64,000 nt of DNA from an uncultured Oscillospiraceae bacterium (GTDB lineage Bacteria; Bacillota; Clostridia; Oscillospirales; Acutalibacteraceae): positions 62,001 through 126,000 of the forward strand of contig URCA01000001.1 of assembly GCA_900546265.1 (NCBI GenBank), given 5' to 3'. Under the pieces are notes generated by a model that ran no database searches, was not told the DNA's origin, and saw nothing but the letters and a program-made list of their open reading frames with translations. Positions 52,906 through 63,040 of the stretch are shown here, one piece after another (within the stretch, counting starts at the first letter, position 1; every line of letters begins with the position of its first letter). The position numbers and the translations under genes were made by a program.

Positions 52906-55201
52906 TCAGGTTTTCTCAAGAAAAAGTACCAACAAAAGAAAAGCCGTATTAATAACGGTCGTCTTTTTAACCGCCGTTTTGTCTGGAATTCTGTCCATAG
53001 AGGCTCGCCACGCGGATACAGAGTTTCTGCTGCCGGATACGACCCCAGCAGAGATTATGTCCAATCGCCGGACACAAGCGGATCCGGATGCCCCGCCTGT
53101 GAAAAATCGACTGGATTTAGAGGGCTATGAAAAGAAACTGGAAAACAACCGACTAGAAATATGGTTTCGGGAATCGTTGGATGCTATACGGGTCGTGGAT
53201 AAGCAGAGCGGCTATGTGTGGGGGACGCTTTCCCAGGATAAGCCGGAGGAACTCAACAAAAAATGGTCTGCCATGGCACATTCTCTGTGTACGCTGGAAT
53301 ACTACGACGAGCAGAACAAAGAAACGCGTGTCAGTCTTTCGGACGCGGCGGTCAGTACACAGTATTCTTGGGCGGACAGCGCCATGACCTGTGCCGTGCA
53401 GCTCAAAAAGCAGGGCATCAGCCTGACCTTCCGCATGATCCTTGAGGAGGATGGCATCACTTTTGCTGTAAAGGATGACAGCATTGAAGAAAAGGGGGAT
53501 TATTGGCTTAAATCGCTCTATTTCGTTCCTTTTTTGGGATGCACTCTTGAAGATGAACTTGATGGCTATATGTTCGTGCCTGATGGGCCAGGAGCGTTGA
53601 TTCGGTATGCCAAAGCAGCGTCCTATGTAAGCCATTTTGAAAAGAAAGTCTATGGTATGGATGTGGCGACTGACCGAACCCAGTCGGCGAATGACCTGAT
53701 GGCCAACCGCCCCAACGATTACATGGTAGAGGAACCAACGATAGTAATGCCCGTTTACGGAATCGTACATGGTGTCCGACAGAATGCGGTTTTCGCCGAG
53801 ATTGAAAGTGGTGAGGAGTATGCCAGTATCTTGGCCTATCCGGCCGGCGTAACTACTCCATACAATTGGGTTTCCGCGCGGTTTGATTACCGGCAAACCT
53901 ATGAGCAACCGATCGGCAGAGAGGGCTCTGGAATAACCCGTGTACAACAGGAACGCAATCACATGAGTCCTCAGATCCGATTCCGCTTTCTAAATGGGGA
54001 ACAGGCCGACTACAACGGCATGGCAGTAGTCTATCGGAATATTTTGAACGAGAAGGGAATAATCGGGAAAGAACGCATTGACGAAGATATACCTTTGCGG
54101 CTGGATATGGTAGGAACGGAGATAAAGAAGGGCTTCCTGTTTAATAGTCAGTCACTGTTGACCACGGTACAGGATGCTTCGGCGATTATCGATTCGCTAC
54201 GTGGACTGAAAATTAATAATTTGACGGTGACATATAAAGGCTGGCAAGAGGGGGGCTTCAGCGGCGCACGATTTGGCAATCTGGATTTTGCGAGTCGGGT
54301 AGGCGGCAGGAAGGACTTCGAGCAGTTGAGAGATATGATTACACAGGAGGGTGGAAGATTTTATCTGTCGTTCAATCCATCAACGGCTAACGAAGACCAG
54401 ATCCGGCCGGCTTCATACGCAAGTGGTATGCTGTCCCGGCAACTTGCCTGCAAGACGAGATCCAATTCCGATATCATGTATGATGAAACCTATTTTATCC
54501 AACCTGCCAAAGCAACGTCGCTGATCAACAAGGCTTATCAGACGCTGACAGGATTTGATCTGCATATAGAAGGCGTCGGTTCACTGCTCTATTCGGATTT
54601 TACAAGGGACAAAACAGTAGTGCGTAGCGAAGCGAAGGCGCAACTGCTGGAGGCCCTGAAAGCCCTGGAGGAAACAGGCGTTGCATTGAATGGCGGCAAC
54701 AGTTTCTTGTGGGGCAACATGGAGGAACTTTTTGATATTCCTGTTGTCAACAGCCAATATCTGTTTGAAACGGATACGGTGCCGTTTTTACAGATCGTTT
54801 TGAAAGGACATATAGATTACTATGCGCCATACGTCAATCAGGGTGGATATTCACAAGGAGCCATTCTGAAAATGATCGAATACGGCGCATATCCCTCCTT
54901 TTTTGTCACGGGTGCGGAAAACCGCGCTTTGGTCAACACGCCTTTAGAGGAGTATTTCTCCCTAAATTATGATGACTGGAAGGCCTCCATTGAGAACGTT
55001 TATAGTCAGGTCAACCGGGCGCTTGCGCCTGTAGAAGGACGGGAAATCCAGGAGCATCGTGTGATAAGGCAAGGTCTGGTACGAATTCTTTATGAAGGAG
55101 ATGTCTGCCTATATGTCAATTATAACTCACAGGAAGAAATGATCGACGATACGGTAGTTCCGGCTTATGGGTTCATCGTGAAAGGAGCTGACGAATCGTG
55201 A
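52895..55201 (+). CDS. DUF5696-type extracytoplasmic protein
   Basis: A 768-aa protein from the GTG at 52895, with GGGGAGGT upstream; an in-frame TTG at 52865 is less likely. One transmembrane helix (about 17-37) anchors a large outer domain. It begins with a beta-rich part (RLEIWFRESLDAIRVVDKQ), then a TIM-barrel-like part (INNLTVTYKGWQEGGFSGAR; GGRFYLSFNPSTANEDQIR; SDIMYDETYFIQPA; ALKALEETGVALNGG). The layout fits DUF5696, a family of unknown function found beside ABC permeases. A glycosidase-like fold is possible, but no catalytic residues are confirmed. It overlaps the previous gene by 11 bases and the next by four. Confidence 0.8.
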   Translation: MWNNQVFSRKSTNKRKAVLITVVFLTAVLSGILSIEARHADTEFLLPDTTPAEIMSNRRTQADPDAPPVKNRLDLEGYEKKLENNRLEIWFRESLDAIRVVDKQSGYVWGTLSQDKPEELNKKWSAMAHSLCTLEYYDEQNKETRVSLSDAAVSTQYSWADSAMTCAVQLKKQGISLTFRMILEEDGITFAVKDDSIEEKGDYWLKSLYFVPFLGCTLEDELDGYMFVPDGPGALIRYAKAASYVSHFEKKVYGMDVATDRTQSANDLMANRPNDYMVEEPTIVMPVYGIVHGVRQNAVFAEIESGEEYASILAYPAGVTTPYNWVSARFDYRQTYEQPIGREGSGITRVQQERNHMSPQIRFRFLNGEQADYNGMAVVYRNILNEKGIIGKERIDEDIPLRLDMVGTEIKKGFLFNSQSLLTTVQDASAIIDSLRGLKINNLTVTYKGWQEGGFSGARFGNLDFASRVGGRKDFEQLRDMITQEGGRFYLSFNPSTANEDQIRPASYASGMLSRQLACKTRSNSDIMYDETYFIQPAKATSLINKAYQTLTGFDLHIEGVGSLLYSDFTRDKTVVRSEAKAQLLEALKALEETGVALNGGNSFLWGNMEELFDIPVVNSQYLFETDTVPFLQIVLKGHIDYYAPYVNQGGYSQGAILKMIEYGAYPSFFVTGAENRALVNTPLEEYFSLNYDDWKASIENVYSQVNRALAPVEGREIQEHRVIRQGLVRILYEGDVCLYVNYNSQEEMIDDTVVPAYGFIVKGADES

Positions 55202-56061
55202 AAAAGACTGTGGCGGTTCAAAGACGAAATTATGTTAAGGGATATTTATTTGTATCTCCTTGGATTGTCGGTTTCCTTTTATTTACATTATATCCGGTCG
55301 TCTATTCAGTTTTGATAAGCCTGAATTCCATTCAGGTGGCCCCGGGTAATATTGTCATGGAATGGAAGGGCCTAGAATTTTATAATCGGGCTTTAAATCT
55401 GGATCCGGGCTTTAAAATAGATCTGGGAAGCACCGTCTTTTTCATTGTGTGCGCCACGCCGCTTATACTGGTGTTTGCCCTGATAATTGCCTTGCTTCTC
55501 AACGGAAAATACCGGTTTCGCACGTTTTTTCGTGCGGTATTCTTTCTGCCCGTGATCATTATGAGTGGGCCTGTAATCAGCAAGCTGCTCACTCAGCATA
55601 CGGTGGATTTTATCAGTGGATCGCCGGTTCTTTATTCATTTGTTCAGTCGCTTCCGTCGATTTTGAGCACGCCTGTGATGTTTATCCTGAATAACCTGGT
55701 GCTCATCCTCTGGTTTTCCGGTGTTCCGATCTTGATTTTCCTGCCCGGAGTCCAGAAGATCAGTCCGGATCTGTATGAGGCGGCGGAGATCGACGGCGCG
55801 GGGGGATGGGAAAAGTTCTGGAAGATCACGTTGCCGCATCTCCAGCCGTTTGCTGTCATCTGTACGGTATACACGATCATTGACCTGGCGAGTTATCCCA
55901 ACAACGCGATGAATCAGAGGATCGCCAATTATATGTTTAGCTTTGATGTTCTATATAGCTATTCGTCGGCGATGGCATGGATGTATTTTGTTGTAATAGC
56001 CGTGATCCTGTCTGCCGCATATTTTCTGTTCGTTATATTCGGAAGGAGGAGACGCCGGTGA
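55198..56061 (+). CDS. ABC sugar permease, MalF type (second importer)
   Basis: A 287-aa permease with six transmembrane segments. The EAA loop is PDLYEAAEIDGAGGWEKFWK. The GTG at 55198 overlaps the DUF5696 stop (GTGA). It and the next gene form a second permease pair; the lipoprotein at 41556 or the long protein at 46080 could supply the ligand. Confidence 0.94.
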   Translation: MKKTVAVQRRNYVKGYLFVSPWIVGFLLFTLYPVVYSVLISLNSIQVAPGNIVMEWKGLEFYNRALNLDPGFKIDLGSTVFFIVCATPLILVFALIIALLLNGKYRFRTFFRAVFFLPVIIMSGPVISKLLTQHTVDFISGSPVLYSFVQSLPSILSTPVMFILNNLVLILWFSGVPILIFLPGVQKISPDLYEAAEIDGAGGWEKFWKITLPHLQPFAVICTVYTIIDLASYPNNAMNQRIANYMFSFDVLYSYSSAMAWMYFVVIAVILSAAYFLFVIFGRRRRR

Positions 56062-56987
56062 ATAACATTCTGTCTGTATGGAAAAGCAGGCTTGCCGGTT
56101 TCCGGTCGAAGAACGGAATTTTATGGATGTTTGCCCGTTATATGGTTCTATTCGGTATAGGATTCGTGTTCTTATATCCGATCTTGTATATGGTGGTAAA
56201 CAGTCTGCTTTCACCGGACGATCTATCGGATCCCTCGGTGTTCTGGATACCGACAAAGCTGTATTGGGGAAATTTTGCCCAGGCCTTTGAAGCTCTGGAC
56301 TTTTTCCACAGCCTCTTGTGGTCGCTCGCCATGTCGGTTGTGCCGGCGCTTCTTCAAACGGCATCAGCCTCGCTGATCGCGTTCGGATTGGCACGGTTCC
56401 AATTGCCCGGTCGTCGGTTGATCTTCATCCTGATCATAGCTACGTTCATTATACCGTCTCAGATCGTTTCCATTCCTAAATATGTCCTGTTTAATAATTA
56501 CGGAATGCTGAACACGGTATTTCCCTCGTATTTACCCGCAGTATTTGGGCAGGGGCTGCGAAGCGCCGTTTTTATTCTGGTGTTTTATCAATTTTTCAGC
56601 AGTTATCCCACCTCCTTCGATGAAGCGGCCGAGCTGGATGGCGCCGGAAAGACAAAAATCTTTTTCAAAATATCCATGCCCATGGCTTCTACCGCGGTGG
56701 TATTATCGTTGCTGCTGTCCTTTGTATGGTACTGGAATGAAACCACCGAAGCAAACATGATGTTCGGCTCCGTCATAAAAACACTTCCGCTACAGTTGGC
56801 CAACTTCGCCGCACGGTATGAAGCTATATACGGTGCGGCGGATCAAACCAGTACGGTAAACCGATTGAACGAATCGGTGTCACTGGCGGGTACACTATTG
56901 TCGATACTTACGCTGCTCATTATGTATATCTGTCTTCAGAGACAGTTTATTGAAAGCATTGAAAGAACCGGTCTGACTGGTGAATAA
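56058..56987 (+). CDS. ABC sugar permease, MalG type (second importer)
   Basis: A 309-aa permease with six transmembrane segments and the EAA loop TSFDEAAELDGAGKTKIFFK. The GTG at 56058 has GGAGGAGA upstream and overlaps the preceding stop. An upstream in-frame ATG at 55977 lies inside the preceding gene and has no ribosome site. Confidence 0.94.
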   Translation: MNNILSVWKSRLAGFRSKNGILWMFARYMVLFGIGFVFLYPILYMVVNSLLSPDDLSDPSVFWIPTKLYWGNFAQAFEALDFFHSLLWSLAMSVVPALLQTASASLIAFGLARFQLPGRRLIFILIIATFIIPSQIVSIPKYVLFNNYGMLNTVFPSYLPAVFGQGLRSAVFILVFYQFFSSYPTSFDEAAELDGAGKTKIFFKISMPMASTAVVLSLLLSFVWYWNETTEANMMFGSVIKTLPLQLANFAARYEAIYGAADQTSTVNRLNESVSLAGTLLSILTLLIMYICLQRQFIESIERTGLTGE

Positions 56988-57050
56988 AAACGGAAGTTTA
57001 CAGGTGACCTAGAAACAATATACACCTGAAAAGAGGTTAGGAGGAGCGAA

Positions 57051-59318
57051 GTGCCAATTGTCTACAACGAGTCGTCACGTCAATTGCTGATGCACACACG
57101 GCATACGAGTTATGTCATAGAGATTTATGCGGGGGCATATCCCGCACATCTTTACTGGGGAAAAAAGGTTTTGAATCCGGGATCGCTGGATGCTGTATAT
57201 CCCTGTTGTTATGGCTCATCTTTCAACGCAACGGATCTGCCGGAGAACCTGTTTGATTCCACAGACAAGCTGATGTGCGAATATCCCACCTATGGTAGCG
57301 CGGATCTGCGCACCCCGGCATTTCATGCGCGCTATGCCGATGGAAGCACCGTGACCAGATTGCAATACAAAGGACATCGTATTTGGAGAGGAAAACCGCC
57401 CTTGGCTGGGTTGCCCGCTTCTTACGGAACCCCGGAGGAAACCGAAAGCCTAGAAATCCATCTGGAGGACGAGCTGACAGGCTTATCGGTATATTTGCTG
57501 TATACGGTGTTTGAGGAAAAGGACGTGATTACCCGATCGGTTCGTGTGGAAAACCGTGGCAGCAAAGCAGTAGAACTCCAGCGGGTTTACAGTTGTTGCA
57601 TGGATTTTCCGGATTCAGAATTTGAATTGCTTCATCTAGATGGCAGTTGGGCGCGCGAGCGGCACATCGTCCGCCAAAAGTTGAGCGACGGTATTCATGC
57701 AGTAGAAAGCGCACGTGGCGCCAGCAGCCATAATCATAATCCTTTCATTGCCCTGCTGAGGCCTGAAACCCGAGAGGAATACGGCAATGCTTACGGATTC
57801 AGCTTTGTTTACAGCGGCAACTTTTCCGCTGGGGCGGAAGTGGATCAATTCTGCAAAACCCGTGTTTGGATGGGTTTGGGTTCTTTTGATTTCAGTTGGA
57901 AGTTGGCACCCGAAGAAACCTTTCAGGCACCGGAAGTAGTGATGGTGTATTCGTCCGACGGATTGGGCGGTATGTCTCGGTTATATCATCGGTTTTTCCG
58001 TGAGAACCTGATTCATGGAGAATATCAATACAAAGAGCGTCCGGTGCTGGTCAACAACTGGGAAGCGACTTATTTTGCATTCAATGAGGAAAAGATTCTT
58101 CAGATCGCTGCCAGAGCGAGAGACATCGGTATTGATTTGATGGTGCTGGATGACGGATGGTTCGGAAAGCGAGATCATGACCGCTGTTCTTTAGGCGACT
58201 GGAAAGTAAACCGCCTTAAACTGCCTGATGGTCTGGATGGTCTGGGAAAGAAAATTGAAGCCTTGAGAATGAAGTTTGGTCTTTGGGTTGAACCGGAAAT
58301 GGTATCTCCGGACAGCGACCTGTATCGTGCTCACCCGGATTGGTGTCTCCATGTGAAAGGCCGTACCCGCACGGAAGGGCGCTGGCAACTTATTCTGGAT
58401 TTGTCCCGGGAGGATGTCTGCGATCATATCATACAGGTACTCTCCGACATCATTGGCAATGCGCCGATTTCTTATGTCAAATGGGATATGAATCGTAATA
58501 TGACGGAAATTGGATCGGCACTGCTACCTTCTGAACGGCAACGGGAGGTACCTCACCGGTATATGTTAGGGCTTTATCGGGTGCTGGAAACCATCACCAT
58601 GACTTTCCCTCATGTGCTGTTTGAAAGTTGCAGCGGTGGCGGCGGACGGTTCGATCCAGGTATGCTGTATTATATGCCGCAAACGTGGTGTAGCGACGAC
58701 ACGGATGCCATTGAAAGGATATACATACAATATGGAACCAGCATCGTCTATCCAGCGTCCTCCATGGGCGCTCATGTATCGGCGAGTCCAAACCATCAGA
58801 CAGGACGCGTTAGCCCTCTGAGCCTTCGAGGCGCGGTGGCTATGTCCGGGCAATTTGGTTATGAGTTGGATTTGAGCAAGCTTGCAAAGGAAGAAATTGA
58901 AGAAATGAAAGGGCAGGTGGCCTTTTACAAAGAATATCAAAATGTGATACAGCAGGGAGATATGTTTCGTCTGCTCTCACCCTTTGAAGGAAACCAGGCA
59001 GCGTGGCAGTTTATTTCCAACGATAGAGAAACTGTTATTCTGTTTTATTTTGTAATAAAAGGGCACCCGAATATGCCCTGCAAAAACGTGAGACTGCAGG
59101 GACTGCGGGGCAGCGATGTTTATGTGGATACCGGAACCGCCCTTGAGTACACGGGCGAACGGTTAATGTACTTAGGGCTTCCCGAGCCAATGAATCCGGA
59201 TGGATATTCCCACATACAAGTGCTGAAAAAACGCAGGACGGACAAAATCCCTCTGGCAGAAAACCAGTGTTCCGACGATGACCAGTCGTCCCTTGTTAAG
59301 AACTACCCGTTGGGATGA
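57051..59318 (+). CDS. Alpha-galactosidase, GH36
   Basis: A 755-aa cytoplasmic enzyme (no signal peptide). The N-terminal beta-sandwich runs to about 330. The barrel has MVLDDGWFG, LWVEPEMVSPDSDLY and the nucleophile Asp479 in YVKWDMNRNMTE. The acid/base Asp is near 548 in WCSDDTDAIER. The GGGGRFDPGM block is typical of clan D. The GTG at 57051 has AGGAGGAGCG upstream. It would hydrolyse alpha-1,6-galactosyl oligosaccharides after import. Some GH36 members act on N-acetylgalactosamine; this cannot be excluded from sequence. Confidence 0.95.
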   Translation: MPIVYNESSRQLLMHTRHTSYVIEIYAGAYPAHLYWGKKVLNPGSLDAVYPCCYGSSFNATDLPENLFDSTDKLMCEYPTYGSADLRTPAFHARYADGSTVTRLQYKGHRIWRGKPPLAGLPASYGTPEETESLEIHLEDELTGLSVYLLYTVFEEKDVITRSVRVENRGSKAVELQRVYSCCMDFPDSEFELLHLDGSWARERHIVRQKLSDGIHAVESARGASSHNHNPFIALLRPETREEYGNAYGFSFVYSGNFSAGAEVDQFCKTRVWMGLGSFDFSWKLAPEETFQAPEVVMVYSSDGLGGMSRLYHRFFRENLIHGEYQYKERPVLVNNWEATYFAFNEEKILQIAARARDIGIDLMVLDDGWFGKRDHDRCSLGDWKVNRLKLPDGLDGLGKKIEALRMKFGLWVEPEMVSPDSDLYRAHPDWCLHVKGRTRTEGRWQLILDLSREDVCDHIIQVLSDIIGNAPISYVKWDMNRNMTEIGSALLPSERQREVPHRYMLGLYRVLETITMTFPHVLFESCSGGGGRFDPGMLYYMPQTWCSDDTDAIERIYIQYGTSIVYPASSMGAHVSASPNHQTGRVSPLSLRGAVAMSGQFGYELDLSKLAKEEIEEMKGQVAFYKEYQNVIQQGDMFRLLSPFEGNQAAWQFISNDRETVILFYFVIKGHPNMPCKNVRLQGLRGSDVYVDTGTALEYTGERLMYLGLPEPMNPDGYSHIQVLKKRRTDKIPLAENQCSDDDQSSLVKNYPLG

Positions 59319-59442
59319 GAGCAATATAAGCTTGTGCCCTTCCCGGTTCAGCTGACAGTGAAAAGGTGCGCCGGCGCACCTGTGCCGGTGAGAACAAAGG
59401 ATCGTATGCCCTAAAACGAAAGCCATTAGATAAGGATCGAGT

Positions 59443-60367
59443 ATGATGAAAGAACTGACCTTTGCGGACTATGACAAACGGTTGCGCAGCTGCTTTATGG
59501 GCAAAAGCGTAGGAGGCACCTTGGGAAATCCCTATGAAGGGCAGCAAAAGCTGCTGAATCTCAGCTACTACGATCCCGTGCTCACCGAAATGGTAGCCAA
59601 CGACGATTTGGACTTGCAGGTGATGTTCCTGGAGTCGGTGCGCCGCTACGACCTGCCGGTGCATCGGGAATATCTCGCCAAAACCTAGCTGGAATTCCTG
59701 TGTTTTGTGCGTGACGAATACGGCGTGGCGCAGAAGAACCTCCGCGGCGGCCTGCGCCCGCCGGCGTCGGGGCTTTACGACAACAAGTTCTTCGACGGCA
59801 TGGGCGGCGGCCATCCTCACGGTGCTGTGACCCTGCCTGGCCCCGGGAGACCCCCAGTTGGCGGCGGCTTTGGCGCGGGAGGATTCCTGCATCGACCATT
59901 ATGACGATGGGGGCGCCGAATTCCTAGCCGCAGTGGAAAGTGCCGCTTTTGTGGAGCAGGATATCCATCGCCTGTTGGAGGTCGGCTTCTCCTTGTGATA
60001 TGAAAGTAGTAGTTATTATAGCCCCTCTCCAAGGGCTGTGCTACACTGAAAGGGATGCTGTGGGTTGGTTGATTTCTCCTTTCTTAGCAAGGATGGGCGG
60101 TTTTATAAGGTGATTCGGGATACCGTGGACTGGTGGGAGGATCTGGGCGATTTTGTTCAGGTGCGCCAGCGAATTCTGGATCACTATTATGTGTAGAACT
60201 TCACGGACGTTTCCATTAACACCGCCTTTAATGTGTTGGGTCTGCTGGCGGGCGAAGGGGATTTCGGCAAGTCGCTGTGCATCGCCGTCAACTGCGGCAA
60301 CGACACCGACTGCACTGGAGCCACGCTGGGAGCGCCTCTGGGCATCCTGTACCCGGACATGCGGTGA
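59443..60367 (+). pseudogene. ADP-ribosylglycohydrolase-family gene, degraded
   Basis: The ATG at 59443 (AAGGA upstream) opens DYDKRLRSCFMGKSVGGTLG, the start of the DraG/ADP-ribosylglycohydrolase family, and stops at a TAG (59686-59688) where a Trp is expected. Family sequence continues in other frames: LEFLCFVRDEYGVAQKNLRG, then AREDSCIDHYDDGGAEFLAA, and later VNCGNDTDCTGATLGAPLGI ending at 60367. At least one nonsense codon, two frame changes and another stop near 60195 occur, and an unrelated stretch lies at about 59998-60070. The gene is non-functional. Confidence 0.88.
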
Positions 60368-60558
60368 ACAGATTCTATGGGCCAATGCATGGAAAAGATT
60401 GAACAGGGATGAGAACGTATGGCGGAAAAAGCGAACAGCATCCGGCCGGTTTGGGGGACAGGCGTGCGTGTTGCGGCAGATAAGTGTGTTCCACTGCCGC
60501 GATGGTGTACCAGAAAGACCAAAGACGATAAGAAACTGTCTACATAGGAGGAATTCAT

Positions 60559-62466
60559 ATGAAAACCACATCCTTGCGCGCGCCGGCATATCCGCTGGTG
60601 ACTATCGACCCCTATACCAGTCTTTGGAGTATGGGTGACATTCTGACAAATGATACTGTACGCCATTGGTCCGGGAAACCAAACGCTGTTATCGGCTTGG
60701 CCGAAATTGATGGCAAGAGTTGGCGTTTTATGGGCGTTGATGACAAGGAACACACGCCGGCCATGCAGCAGACCAGCGTGACTTTCAATAGTTTTTCTAC
60801 AATATACACCTTCGAGGCTGCTGGAGTTGGCCTGCAGATACGGTTTACCTCCCCATTGTTGCCCACTGACCGTTTGCTGTTGTCCCGTCCGGTTTCCTAT
60901 ATACAGGCATCCGTGCAGGCTTTGGATGACACTCGGCATACCGTGTCGATCACCCTAAAAGTTTCCAGCCAGCTTTGTCTGAACGAAGGGGATCTCTGTC
61001 CTGTGATACGTGAAACTGTCGCCATGGATACCGGGCTGACAGCTATACGAATGGGTGGAATTGAACAGCCGGTATTGGGCAAATCCGGAGATGGTATATG
61101 CATTGACTGGGGCTATGTTTATTTGTGTGCCAGCCGCGAAGCAAAAGCCGGCGAATGCCGTGCCTCCGGCCTCAAGGCCATTTTTATTCAGGACGATCTG
61201 GATACTGCTGTCCGACCGGAAACACTGTTCCTGTTGGGTTATGACGACCAGTATTCGATCACCTACTTCGGTGAGGCACTGATGGCCTACTGGAAAAAGG
61301 AAGGCCAGACGATAGAACAGGCGTTAAGTGCGGCTTACGCGGAATATACTGTTGTTTTGGAGCGTTGTCAGGCATTCGATGCTGATATGACGGCAAAGGC
61401 TACTGCGGCTGGCGGCGAAAAATATGCGCATCTGTTGCAATTGGCATTGCGGCAGGTTTTGGCAGCGCACAAGCTGGTCGTGGATACCCATGGCGAGCTG
61501 CTCTATATTTCAAAAGAATGCTTTTCCAACGGTTGTGCTGCCACGGTGGACATCAGCTATCCTTCCATACCGCTGTTCCTATTGTATGATCCAGAGTTGG
61601 TTAAAGGAATGATGCGGCCTGTTTTCCGCTATGCGGAATCAACTCTTTGGCCGTATGATTTTGCGCCGCATGATGTGGGCACCTATCCCATACTGAACGG
61701 TCAGGCTTATAGTGGCGGAACAGATCCGGAGGGACAGATGCCGGTGGAGGAGTGCGGCAATCTGCTGGTGATGGCTGCTGCTGTGGCTCAGGCCGAAGAC
61801 AACGCGGCCTTTGCACGCGAGCATCGTCCTCTTCTGGATAAATGGGCGCAGTATCTATTGCAAAACGGGTTGGATCCGGATAATCAGCTGTGTACCGATG
61901 ACTTCGCCGGCCATCTGGCACATAACTGTAATTTATCGATTAAGGCGATTATGGGATTGGCGGGATATGCGCGGCTATGCAGACAGTGGAACGATACCGA
62001 GCAGGCGGAACTATACCGAGAGACTGCTGCAGAAATGGCGGCCGTCTGGCTACAAAAAGCTGCCAATGGGGACGGCAGCTTCCGGCTGGCGTTTGATCAG
62101 CCCGGCAGCTACAGCATGAAATACAACGCCATCTGGGATCGAATCTGGGGCACAGAGTTGTTCCCGCAGAAGGCTCTGGATGCTGAGGTCGCCAGCTATG
62201 CGGCTCATATGAATCCGTACGGTCTTCCTTTGGATAACCGGGCGGATTACACTAAATCTGACTGGTTGCTATGGACGGCGGCTTTGAGTAGCGATCCTGC
62301 TGTATTTGAGCAGTATGTCAATACCCTGTGGCTGGCCTATCATAAATCGCCTTCCCGTGTTCCCATGACCGACTGGTATTCCACGGTCACCTCGATGCAG
62401 ATAGCCTTCCAGAACCGTACCGTATTGGGCGGACTATGGATCCGACTGCTGTTTTCAGAACAGTGA
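60559..62466 (+). CDS. DUF4965/DUF5127/DUF1793-family protein (glutaminase A-like)
   Basis: A 635-aa cytoplasmic protein. It opens with PLVTIDPYTSLWSMGDILTN and HWSGKPNAVIGLAEIDGKSW, the start of the DUF4964/5127 region, then the alpha/alpha-barrel part with YISKECFSNGCAATVDISYP, DVGTYPILNG, EECGNLLVMAAAVAQAEDN and CTDDFAGHLAHNCNLSIKAI. This architecture is called glutaminase A in fungi, but bacterial members lie in glycan loci and probably act on carbohydrate. No signal peptide is present. The ATG at 60559 has AGGAGGAA upstream. It is intact although both neighbours are broken. Confidence 0.85.
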   Translation: MKTTSLRAPAYPLVTIDPYTSLWSMGDILTNDTVRHWSGKPNAVIGLAEIDGKSWRFMGVDDKEHTPAMQQTSVTFNSFSTIYTFEAAGVGLQIRFTSPLLPTDRLLLSRPVSYIQASVQALDDTRHTVSITLKVSSQLCLNEGDLCPVIRETVAMDTGLTAIRMGGIEQPVLGKSGDGICIDWGYVYLCASREAKAGECRASGLKAIFIQDDLDTAVRPETLFLLGYDDQYSITYFGEALMAYWKKEGQTIEQALSAAYAEYTVVLERCQAFDADMTAKATAAGGEKYAHLLQLALRQVLAAHKLVVDTHGELLYISKECFSNGCAATVDISYPSIPLFLLYDPELVKGMMRPVFRYAESTLWPYDFAPHDVGTYPILNGQAYSGGTDPEGQMPVEECGNLLVMAAAVAQAEDNAAFAREHRPLLDKWAQYLLQNGLDPDNQLCTDDFAGHLAHNCNLSIKAIMGLAGYARLCRQWNDTEQAELYRETAAEMAAVWLQKAANGDGSFRLAFDQPGSYSMKYNAIWDRIWGTELFPQKALDAEVASYAAHMNPYGLPLDNRADYTKSDWLLWTAALSSDPAVFEQYVNTLWLAYHKSPSRVPMTDWYSTVTSMQIAFQNRTVLGGLWIRLLFSEQ

Positions 62467-62518
62467 ACTATAGAATGTAATTCCGAAAAAACAGGAAATG
62501 AATTATATAGTAAAAAAT

Positions 62519-63040
62519 ATGTCACTTGCTCTACAACTGTATTCCGTGCGGGATGCCTTTATGGAAGTATCGGCGCGGCGATGGGATGAAACATCGGCGT
62601 CATGCGTTCTTCTCTAAATAAGGAGCTGCCCATTTATGATTTTGATCCGCAGAGATTGTCGCACAAAACCACGGAAATTCAGCGCGCTGTGCGATGGCAG
62701 TATCTGGCGCCGCCGTTTCCCATTTTGGACGCCAAGACGTATGTAAGCGGAGAAGCGGTGATTTCGCGGCATTGCTTCGGTTCGGCGGAAACCTGGATGG
62801 GTGATTACATTCACAAAGAAATCCTGCAGACTTGTCCTTCGTATGTGATCCGCTGTCTGCCTCTCAAGCACATCGCCTATGACGGAGAGCGCCCCCTGCT
62901 GGCTGCTTCCCGCCATCCCAACGGCGCGGTTGTGCCGTGGTTGCTTTGGGGTATTTAACCACGAATGGGCGCTATGAAACGCCGCTGTGTACAGTCAGAC
63001 TGCCTGAAGTGGCGGTGCAAGCTCCTGTCGGAATTTTTGG
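62519..63040 (+). pseudogene. Deletion scar: sugar isomerase 5' end joined to unknown gene fragment
   Basis: The ATG at 62519 opens MSLALQLYSVRDAFM, the start of a sugar-phosphate isomerase/epimerase (AP-endonuclease-2 fold), but the match ends within 15 codons. From about 62563 a different frame encodes the C-terminal ~130 residues of an unknown protein (RSSLNKELPIYDFD, HCFGSAETWMGDYIHKEILQ, LLAASRHPNGAV). A further shift near 62935 moves to VALGYLTTNGRYETPLCTVR, ending GIFG at the border with the GH2 gene. Two deletions or one complex rearrangement removed most of both genes. Confidence 0.65.

Noticed and set aside
59364..59381. Palindrome AGGTGCGCCGGCGCACCT after the GH36 gene
   Set aside because: A perfect palindrome but without a T-run; it may be an operator or chance GC-rich symmetry, and nothing supports a call as terminator.
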